Source of the DNA: an uncultured Stomatobaculum sp.
Lineage (GTDB): Bacteria; Bacillota; Clostridia; Lachnospirales; Lachnospiraceae
Reading direction: 5' to 3'
Assembly: GCA_938010625.1 (NCBI GenBank)
Contig: CALLVJ010000282.1
Span: 1 to 6,922, forward strand
DNA length: 6,922 bases
The notes below the pieces were generated by a model. The model was given only the letters and a program-made list of their open reading frames with translations, made no database searches and was not told where the DNA came from. The position numbers and the translations under genes are program-made. Numbering within the stretch: position 1 is the stretch's first letter; each line of letters starts with the position of its first letter. Shown here one piece after another: positions 1 through 5,019 of this stretch.

Positions 1-68
1 TGGCGGGATTCGAACCCGCGACCTTCAGAGTCGGAGTCTGACGCGCTATCCAGCTGCGCTACAAACAC
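1..68 (-). tRNA. tRNA-Arg (anticodon CCG), 3' end cut off by the window edge
   Basis: Read on the minus strand, the sequence folds as a tRNA. The 5' acceptor strand is GTGTTTG (62-68), the D arm is GCGC/GCGC, and the anticodon stem is TCAGA/TCTGA. The anticodon loop CTCCGAC gives anticodon CCG (plus-strand 32-34), which reads the arginine codon CGG. The T arm is GCGGG-TTCGAAT-CCCGC. Only the first two bases of the 3' acceptor strand (CA) are inside the window, and both pair with the 5' strand as expected. The remaining acceptor bases lie to the left, so CCA encoding cannot be judged. It lies about 50 bases downstream of the uvrB stop, in the same direction, and has its own promoter. Confidence 0.93.
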
Positions 69-81
69 AAAATACCCTAAT

Positions 82-110
82 ACTATACCTTGTTTTGCAC
101 CAGAGAGCAA
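82..110 (-). promoter_or_regulatory. Predicted sigma-A promoter of the tRNA-Arg gene
   Basis: On the minus strand a -35 box TTGCTC (105-110) and a -10 box TATAGT (82-87) are separated by 17 bases. This predicts a start near position 75, about seven bases ahead of the mature tRNA 5' end, which is typical for a tRNA gene. It sits in the short gap after the uvrB stop codon. I see no convincing terminator between uvrB and this promoter, so read-through from uvrB may also contribute. Confidence 0.6.
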
Positions 111-119
111 GGCAATCTT

Positions 120-2186
120 TTAGCTACGCTTATTCCGCCTGTGCTCTGCCGGTTTTTCATACCGAAGCGCGACAGCGCGCTGTACTTCCGCCGCCTTCTC
201 GCGACTCTCTGTGTCATTCCGGAGACGCAACACCTCTCCCATGCGGTCGCGAAGCTGTGCTGCCGCCTCGAAATTGAGCTCGGCTGCCGCCTGCCGCATC
301 TTCTTCTCGAGCTCCTTCGAGAGACGTCTCAGCTCTGCATCACTCATCGACTCCGGGTCCTTTTCCCAGGTCTTCTCATCTGCAATGACTGCCTTCGTCA
401 TCATAATCACATCGCGGACTGCCTTTTTGATCGTGGTCGGCGTGATGCCGTGCGCCTTATTATACGCCTCCTGAATCGTGCGGCGGCGCTCTGTCTCGGA
501 GATCGCGCGGCGCATCGAATCGGTCATATTGTCGGCGTACATGATCACATGCCCCTCGGCATTCCTGGCCGCGCGTCCAATGGTCTGCACGAGCGAGGTC
601 TCTGAGCGGAGAAAGCCCTCTTTATCCGCGTCCAGAATCGCGACCAGCGAAATCTCTGGAATATCGAGCCCTTCGCGAAGGAGGTTGATGCCGACCAGCA
701 CATCAAATTCGTCGAGGCGCATCGCGCGGATAATCTGCGCGCGCTCCAGCGTGTCGATGTCTGAGTGCAGGTAGCGAACCCGGATGCCCACCTCGCGGAG
801 ATAGGCAGTCAGATCCTCTGCCATGCGCTTTGTGAGCGTCGTGACCAGAATTTTATTCTTCTTCTCGATTTCTTTGTTGATCTCCGAGAGCAGATCATCA
901 ATTTGCCCCTCGACCGGTCGCACCGAAATTTCGGGATCCAGAAGACCTGTCGGACGGATCAGCTGCTCGGCGCGCAGCAACTCGTGCTCCGCCTCATAGC
1001 GGTTTGGCGTCGCCGAGACGAAGAGCATCTGGTTCATCCGCGCCTCGAATTCCGGAAAATTCAGCGGGCGGTTGTCCATGGAGCTCGGGAGGCGGAAACC
1101 ATATTTCACAAGCGTCGACTTCCGCGCGAAATTGCCGTTAAACATGCCGCCAATCTGCGGAATCGTGATATGGCTCTCATCGACAATCGTGAGAAAATCC
1201 CTCGGGAAGTAGTCGATCAGCGTAAACGGCGGCTCGCCCGGTTTCTGCTCGGTCAGAAATCGCGTGTAGTTCTCGATGCCCGAGCAAAAGCCGGTCTCCC
1301 GCAGCATCTCGACATCGTAGTGCGTCCGCTCGTCAATGCGCTGCGCCTCGAGGAGCTTGTCCTCGCGCTTTAATTCCTTCACATAGCTGTCACACTCAGC
1401 GAGAATTTCACGGGCTGCCCGCTCGATTTTTTCGCGCGGCACCACATAGTGGGAGGCAGGATAAATCGAAATGTGCAGCACTTCTGCAATCGGATTGCCA
1501 GTCAGCACATCCATCTCCGTGATTTTATCAATCTCATCGCCGAAGAATTCGACGCGGTAGGCGAGTTTGTCCTGATCTGCCGGAAAAATCTCAATCACAT
1601 CGCCGCGCACGCGGAAGGTACCGCGGTGAAAGTCCATGTCGCTCCGGTTGTACTGGATATTGATGAGCTCTGCAATCACCTCGTCCCGATCCTTTTCCTG
1701 CCCGGGGCGCAGGCTCACCATCATGTTTTTATAGTCCGTCGGGCTGCCGAGGCCGTAAATGCAGGAGACGCTCGCGACCACAATCACATCTTCCCGCTCG
1801 AGAAGCGCACTTGTCGCCGAGTTCCGGAGCCGGTCAATCTCCTCATTCGTCGCGGCATCTTTCTCAATGTATGTATCGGTCTGCGGCACATACGCCTCCG
1901 GCTGATAATAGTCGTAGTACGAGACAAAGTACTCGACCGCATTGTTCGGGAAAAACTCCTTCATCTCGCTGTAGAGCTGCGCCGCGAGCGTCTTGTTGTG
2001 GGAGATGATCAGCGTCGGCTTTTGCAGCTCCTGGATCACATTTGCCATCGTAAAAGTCTTGCCCGATCCCGTCACGCCAACCAGCGTCTCAAACTGATTG
2101 CCCGCGCGAAAGCCGTCCACCAGCTCCCGGATTGCCCTCGGCTGGTCGCCCGTCGGCTGAAAGTCGCTGTGCAGTTCAAATTTCAT
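120..2186 (-). CDS. uvrB: UvrB, excinuclease ABC subunit B
   Basis: This is the damage-verifying helicase-like subunit of bacterial nucleotide excision repair. UvrA loads it on DNA, and it then recruits UvrC for incision. The 688-residue product is full length for the family. Visible motifs are Walker A GVTGSGKT (37-44), the beta-hairpin region rich in Tyr ([12 protein letters not shown], about 90-101) that clamps the DNA strand, the DESH box (336-339), SAT (391-393), the [10 protein letters not shown] block (411-420), and motif [11 protein letters not shown] (534-542). A C-terminal UVR domain (about 622-657, [11 protein letters not shown]) binds UvrC. A charged tail of about 30 residues follows. 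Its ATG overlaps the TGA of the upstream recombinase (ATGA), with a GGGAG ribosome site six bases upstream inside that gene, so translation is probably coupled. No uvrA is present nearby; a tRNA gene follows instead. Confidence 0.98.
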   Translation of the reverse strand: MKFELHSDFQPTGDQPRAIRELVDGFRAGNQFETLVGVTGSGKTFTMANVIQELQKPTLIISHNKTLAAQLYSEMKEFFPNNAVEYFVSYYDYYQPEAYVPQTDTYIEKDAATNEEIDRLRNSATSALLEREDVIVVASVSCIYGLGSPTDYKNMMVSLRPGQEKDRDEVIAELINIQYNRSDMDFHRGTFRVRGDVIEIFPADQDKLAYRVEFFGDEIDKITEMDVLTGNPIAEVLHISIYPASHYVVPREKIERAAREILAECDSYVKELKREDKLLEAQRIDERTHYDVEMLRETGFCSGIENYTRFLTEQKPGEPPFTLIDYFPRDFLTIVDESHITIPQIGGMFNGNFARKSTLVKYGFRLPSSMDNRPLNFPEFEARMNQMLFVSATPNRYEAEHELLRAEQLIRPTGLLDPEISVRPVEGQIDDLLSEINKEIEKKNKILVTTLTKRMAEDLTAYLREVGIRVRYLHSDIDTLERAQIIRAMRLDEFDVLVGINLLREGLDIPEISLVAILDADKEGFLRSETSLVQTIGRAARNAEGHVIMYADNMTDSMRRAISETERRRTIQEAYNKAHGITPTTIKKAVRDVIMMTKAVIADEKTWEKDPESMSDAELRRLSKELEKKMRQAAAELNFEAAAQLRDRMGEVLRLRNDTESREKAAEVQRAVALRYEKPAEHRRNKRS

Positions 2187-2998
2187 CGCTTGCTCCCGCT
2201 CCGCGTTTTCTCAACTCTCTGCCTGGCTGTGCGGCTCTCGCGGAGCATGCGGTGCACAGCATAGCTGTTTTTCAAGGACTGGGGCGTCACTTCGCCCGCA
2301 ATGCCCGCCTTCTGCCCGTAGGTGCGAATCATCTTCCAGACTCCCTGGCGGCTCAGCGCGCCGCCGCTTAAGTTAAAAAAGAGATGTTCCTCTTCCGCTG
2401 TCTTTAAGAGCAGCGGCCGCCCCGACTCGAGATACAGACAGAGTGCCTGGCGCAGTTCCTCATCAAACGAGACCACGCGCTCCCGCCCTCCGGACTGCTT
2501 CCGCACATAGCCAAGCTGCACATCCACATCCCCGGTCTTCAGCGAGATGAGCTCTGAGACCCGGAGACCCGTCGCACAGAGCAGTCCCAGCATCGCGCGA
2601 TCGCGAAGCTGCTTCGCGCTGCTCCCCTCAGTCTCGCGGAGAAAGTTCTGAATCTCCTCCTCCTCAAGAATGTACGGATCCCGGCGCTCATAGCGCATAC
2701 AGCGAAGCCCCTCCGCCGGGGAACATAGATACCGTCCCGCCGCCGTCTCGTAGGCAAAAAAGGCGCGGATGGAAGCCGCCGCGCGGTGAATGGTCGCCGC
2801 CGAAAAGCCCTCCCGCTCGAGCCAGAGCAGATAGGCATTCAGCCTGAGCTCGCTGACCGTCGAAAGGGACGCAATTCCCTCCTGTCGGAACCACGCAAAT
2901 AATTTTTTCAAATCCCGCTCATAGGAGAGCAGCGTATTTTCTGCCATATGCCGCTCTTCCCGAAGCGAGCGCAGAAATGCCCGCAGCGCCTCTTCCAT
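2183..2998 (-). CDS. XerC/XerD-like tyrosine recombinase, C-terminally degenerate and probably inactive
   Basis: Using the ATG at 2998 the product has 271 residues. The N-terminal core-binding (SAM-like) domain is clear at about 1-90 ([20 protein letters not shown], 8-27), followed by the catalytic fold, with the Arg I motif ATGLRVSEL at 142-150 (Arg146). Other catalytic positions are lost. The usual Lys-containing GKG segment reads QSGGRER (168-174). Box II HxxR reads QSLK (Gln240, Lys243). The chain ends about 28 residues after box II with a basic tail, before the Gly-His box and Tyr nucleophile. Alternative frames over this end do not restore those motifs. An ATG at 3022 is in frame, but it has no ribosome site and lies almost at the predicted transcript start. 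The 2998 ATG is preceded by GAGGGGGG with an 8-base gap and matches where Xer proteins begin. It probably forms an operon with uvrB. Family assignment is firm; present activity is doubtful. Confidence 0.85.
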   Translation of the reverse strand: MEEALRAFLRSLREERHMAENTLLSYERDLKKLFAWFRQEGIASLSTVSELRLNAYLLWLEREGFSAATIHRAAASIRAFFAYETAAGRYLCSPAEGLRCMRYERRDPYILEEEEIQNFLRETEGSSAKQLRDRAMLGLLCATGLRVSELISLKTGDVDVQLGYVRKQSGGRERVVSFDEELRQALCLYLESGRPLLLKTAEEEHLFFNLSGGALSRQGVWKMIRTYGQKAGIAGEVTPQSLKNSYAVHRMLRESRTARQRVEKTRSGSKR

Positions 2999-3006
2999 TC
3001 CGATCG

Positions 3007-3014
3007 CCCCCCTC
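3007..3014 (-). promoter_or_regulatory. Ribosome binding site deciding the start of the Xer-like gene
   Basis: The minus strand reads GAGGGGGG here, eight bases before the ATG at 2998. The alternative in-frame ATG at 3022 has only a GTGTGACAA sequence before it, with no ribosome site, so the shorter protein is preferred. Confidence 0.6.
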
Positions 3015-3032
3015 ACTCTCATTTGTCACACC

Positions 3033-3061
3033 AGTATAACGGTACAAAACCGAAAAAGCAA
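3033..3061 (-). promoter_or_regulatory. Predicted sigma-A promoter for the Xer-like gene and uvrB
   Basis: On the minus strand a -10 box TATACT (3033-3038) lies 17 bases from a -35-like TTGCTT (3056-3061). The predicted start is near 3026, giving a leader of about 28 bases before the ATG at 2998. The -35 box lies directly at the foot of the preceding terminator hairpin and is part of its U-rich tail, so termination of the upstream unit and initiation of this one share bases. Confidence 0.55.
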
Positions 3062-3099
3062 ACCGCGCGGCAGCTGCTTTTTGGCAACTGCCGCGCGGT
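3053..3099 (-). terminator. Intrinsic terminator after the Nudix gene
   Basis: A very stable hairpin has a 12-bp perfect stem (3062-3073 with 3088-3099, ACCGCGCGGCAG and its complement). One C-A mismatch and three more pairs follow, closing a six-base loop. On the minus strand it is followed by TTGCTTTTT, an interrupted U-tract. It lies 97 bases beyond the Nudix stop codon. The plus strand also shows TCTTTTA after the stem, but no plus-strand gene approaches it. Confidence 0.8.
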
Positions 3100-3196
3100 C
3101 TTTTATCCCGTTTCAAAATATGGGAAATTTCTTTATGTAAACCTCATATCTTGCGCTTTTGTTTGATTTGTCCGCGGAGATTGCGGTTCCATTTTT

Positions 3197-3769
3197 TTAA
3201 GCTTCGTTTTCCCGCTGCGCCCGCAGCGCATAGGCCGTGAGCCCGGCGACCGTCTTGGCGTCCCGGATTTCACCGCGGTAAATGCGCATAAGGAGCGCAG
3301 AGAGCTCATATGCCTGTACCTCGATCTCTTCGTCCGGATCCAGATGCTGTGCGCCCTGCTTTAGATTCCGCGCGACAAAGATGTCGATCTCCTCATCGCA
3401 GAAGGCGACTGTCGTGTCAATCCGGATCAAGAATTCGAGCGCCTCCGGACTCTCCGCCCGCATGCCCGTCTCCTCGGCGAGCTCGCGAAAGGCACACAGC
3501 ACGCGCGGTTCTCCGGGACTGTCAACCTTGCCTGCCGGAAGTTCCAGCGTAAAGCGGTTCAGCGCATTCCGGTACTGCCGCACCATCAGAATGCGCCCGT
3601 CTGGCAGCACCGGTACAACTGCCGCCGCGCCGTCGTGGTGAATAAAATCCCAGACCGCTTCCCTGCCATTCGCGATGACAAAGTCGCGGTATACCTTCAA
3701 AATGGTCCCCTCGTAGGCGAGCTCCCGCTTCTTGCGGTATACTCTGCCCCTCTCTCCGGCATGATCCAT
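3197..3769 (-). CDS. Nudix hydrolase, probable ADP-ribose pyrophosphatase (NudF type)
   Basis: The 190-residue product matches bacterial ADP-ribose pyrophosphatases in length and layout. These enzymes split ADP-ribose to AMP and ribose 5-phosphate using divalent metal, clearing a reactive nucleotide sugar from the cytoplasm. The segment HHDGAAAVVPVLPDGRILMV (44-63) is the typical core strand region, and ELPAG (76-80) leads into the Nudix box. The box has REL-x-EE-x-G with Arg95, Glu96, Glu99, Glu100 and Gly102. The spacing between its first Gly80 and Glu87 is one residue longer than the consensus GX5E. The conserved end GEIRDAKTVAGLTAY (166-180) is also present. It starts five bases after the stop of the secreted-protein gene and lacks a good ribosome site of its own (only AAAGCCG precedes the ATG), so translation is probably coupled. 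Exact substrate is inferred from family resemblance. Confidence 0.9.
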   Translation of the reverse strand: MDHAGERGRVYRKKRELAYEGTILKVYRDFVIANGREAVWDFIHHDGAAAVVPVLPDGRILMVRQYRNALNRFTLELPAGKVDSPGEPRVLCAFRELAEETGMRAESPEALEFLIRIDTTVAFCDEEIDIFVARNLKQGAQHLDPDEEIEVQAYELSALLMRIYRGEIRDAKTVAGLTAYALRAQRENEA

Positions 3770-3774
3770 CGGCT

Positions 3775-4638
3775 TTAGTACTCGCCCTTGTTCGCGAGAT
3801 GTCCGTGCGCCGCGTCCTCATCGTACACCGGCGTCGTGGTCGTGTCGTAATTGTAGACAGTATCCTTGAGTTCAACGATATCGCTGCCCTTCAAGGTTGC
3901 CTCGAACATCATCTTGTTCTCGATCATCTTCTTTGTGGAGCTGTAATGGCTCGTGCCATTCACGCGCTGCGAGTTTCTGTAAGACGAGAGCGTCAGTTCA
4001 ATGCCGGTTGCCACCGGGCGCAGGATCACCTCGGAAGTGGAGCTGTCCGCATTCACCTTGCGGAGGCGCTGCGCCGAGAGCATGTAATGGTTGCCGGCGG
4101 CATCCGTCAGGCGCACCGAGTAGCCGGCGTCCTTCGGCGTCGTGCCGTCTTTCTTCGGCGCCTTCGAACTGCGGAGCACGCCGCGCCCCGCATTGTTCTC
4201 TGCGGTCAGCTTGCCCACGCCCGGAAGCTCCAGGGTATCGCCTTTTTTGATATTCTTGATCTCGTCACCGGTCTTAAACGCCGTGTCGAAAAGATCCACC
4301 TTGATTTTATAGGTACTTGACGCTTCGTCGAAGGTCGCCTCCGTAATCTTAAAGATGCGGCTGCCGTTGATCTTATACTGTGAGACAGCGCTCTCACCCT
4401 CGTCCTGTGCGTTGCCGCTTGCCTGCTGCGCTGCCTTGCTGCTCGGCTGACCGTCCCAGTAGCCGTTCACATCGACCTTGTAGCCATCCGGCGTCGTGGT
4501 GCTCGTGAGCCAGGTGCTGTCGCTCGTCATGTAGCGCCACTGTCCTGTCTTGTCCTGCTTCCAGGCTGCTGCAAATGCCGTGGTGCTCATCGCAAGGGTC
4601 AGCGCCGAAGCAGCTGCGAATGCAAAAAATTTTCTCAT
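3775..4638 (-). CDS. Secreted protein with one cell-wall-binding-like segment and an unknown beta-rich domain
   Basis: The 287-residue product begins with a clear signal peptide: basic MRK, a hydrophobic core (about 4-17), and cleavage probably near TAFA-A at 23/24. The mature N-terminus (AWKQDKTGQWRYMTSDSTWL, 25-44, then TTTPDGYKVDVNGYW, 47-61) resembles a single choline/cell-wall-binding repeat of Lachnospiraceae surface proteins. A Ser/Ala/Gln-rich linker (66-85) follows. The rest (86-287) is a mixed polar, probably beta-strand domain I do not recognise, ending in an acidic, Thr-rich tail. There are no LPXTG motif, lipobox or catalytic motifs. The start at 4638 is chosen because GGAGG lies 10 bases upstream and the signal peptide begins there; a 47-residue longer reading from 4779 has neither and would cross the predicted promoter. 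It is probably co-transcribed with the Nudix gene. Confidence 0.82.
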   Translation of the reverse strand: MRKFFAFAAASALTLAMSTTAFAAAWKQDKTGQWRYMTSDSTWLTSTTTPDGYKVDVNGYWDGQPSSKAAQQASGNAQDEGESAVSQYKINGSRIFKITEATFDEASSTYKIKVDLFDTAFKTGDEIKNIKKGDTLELPGVGKLTAENNAGRGVLRSSKAPKKDGTTPKDAGYSVRLTDAAGNHYMLSAQRLRKVNADSSTSEVILRPVATGIELTLSSYRNSQRVNGTSHYSSTKKMIENKMMFEATLKGSDIVELKDTVYNYDTTTTPVYDEDAAHGHLANKGEY

Positions 4639-4648
4639 GATATCTTTA

Positions 4649-4653
4649 CCTCC
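4649..4653 (-). promoter_or_regulatory. Ribosome binding site of the 287-residue secreted protein
   Basis: A consensus GGAGG on the minus strand lies 10 bases before the ATG at 4638. It decides this start over the longer in-frame reading. Confidence 0.8.
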
Positions 4654-4658
4654 ATTCC

Positions 4659-4675
4659 GCCGGAACCGCTCCGGC
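4659..4675 (-). promoter_or_regulatory. Small GC-rich hairpin in the 5' leader of the secreted-protein gene
   Basis: GCCGGA (4670-4675 on the minus strand) pairs with TCCGGC (4659-4664) around a five-base loop. It begins within a few bases of the predicted transcript start (about 4678) and ends six bases before the ribosome site. A stem at the 5' end of a message could stabilise it; no riboswitch resemblance is seen. Confidence 0.45.
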
Positions 4676-4684
4676 ACTGCCTGC

Positions 4685-4714
4685 ATTATATCGAATCGGA
4701 CTGCCAAAGCGCAA
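4685..4714 (-). promoter_or_regulatory. Predicted sigma-A promoter for the secreted protein and Nudix genes
   Basis: On the minus strand there is a perfect -10 box TATAAT (4685-4690). The best -35 candidate is TTGCGC (4709-4714) with an 18-base spacer. The predicted start near 4678 gives a leader of about 40 bases. The -10 is excellent and the -35 weak, which may mean an activator or simply moderate strength. Confidence 0.6.
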
Positions 4715-4880
4715 GGAAGTTTCAGAGATCGTAAGACCTCTTCTCCGTTTTGTAAGAGTTTGCTGACACCCTCTATCAAGCCAATATGCGCATTCTACCC
4801 AATTCTTAATTCTGCGCCCTAATAACGCGCAAACTCCCAAGGATCCTCAGCATCTGCAACAAAGCTGCTCTGCCTTTCAT
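4715..4880. other. Intergenic stretch without a recognised gene
   Basis: Together with the flanking promoter, leader and terminator, this forms the 381-base gap between the two secreted-protein genes (4639-5019). I see no open frame with a ribosome site and no RNA family I recognise. It contains a widely spaced inverted pair, GAGTTTGC (4756-4763) and GCAAACTC (4829-4836), 65 bases apart, which could be chance. Confidence 0.5.
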
Positions 4881-4901
4881 ATAAACCCTATTCGGGTTTA
4901 T
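4881..4901. repeat. Perfect 8-bp inverted repeat, operator-like or stem-loop
   Basis: ATAAACCC (4881-4888) and GGGTTTAT (4894-4901) form perfect arms around TATTC. No U-tract follows on either strand, so it is not a standard terminator. It lies 36 bases beyond the terminator of the large surface-protein gene and about 170 bases upstream of the next promoter. It could be a protein-binding site or a secondary 3' structure. Confidence 0.5.
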
Positions 4902-4933
4902 GCTGAATCACATCGGGAAACTCTCTTACATGC

Positions 4934-4961
4934 AAAACAGGAGGGCATTTCTGCCCTCCTG
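4934..4961 (-). terminator. Intrinsic terminator of the 563-residue surface-protein gene
   Basis: A perfect 10-bp stem (CAGGAGGGCA, 4938-4947, with its complement at 4952-4961) closes a four-base loop. On the minus strand it is followed by TTTTG. It lies 58 bases beyond the stop codon at 5020, so the large surface gene is probably a single-gene transcript. Confidence 0.85.
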
Positions 4962-5019
4962 CTGCCGCAATTAGTATTTCATTTCGAAATGATGATACTT
5001 AAATTTACTGCTGCCTGAA

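Noticed and set aside
1449..2264. 271-residue open frame on the plus strand opposite uvrB
   Set aside because: It starts with GTG, lacks a ribosome site, and lies opposite a strongly conserved gene. Its His/Arg/Leu/Val-rich composition is that of a mirror frame of a GC-rich gene.
2183..2280. Frameshift as an explanation for the missing recombinase C-terminus
   Set aside because: I translated the two other minus-strand frames. One stops almost at once and the other gives a His/Pro-rich tail without a Gly-His box or Tyr motif.
3775..4779. Longer 334-residue version of the secreted protein
   Set aside because: The first 47 residues would cross the predicted TATAAT promoter and put the signal peptide in the interior. 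The GGAGG before 4638 gives a far better start.
4756..4836. GAGTTTGC and GCAAACTC as the ends of a small mobile element or an RNA stem
   Set aside because: The arms are only eight bases and 65 bases apart, with no target duplication and no supporting internal structure.
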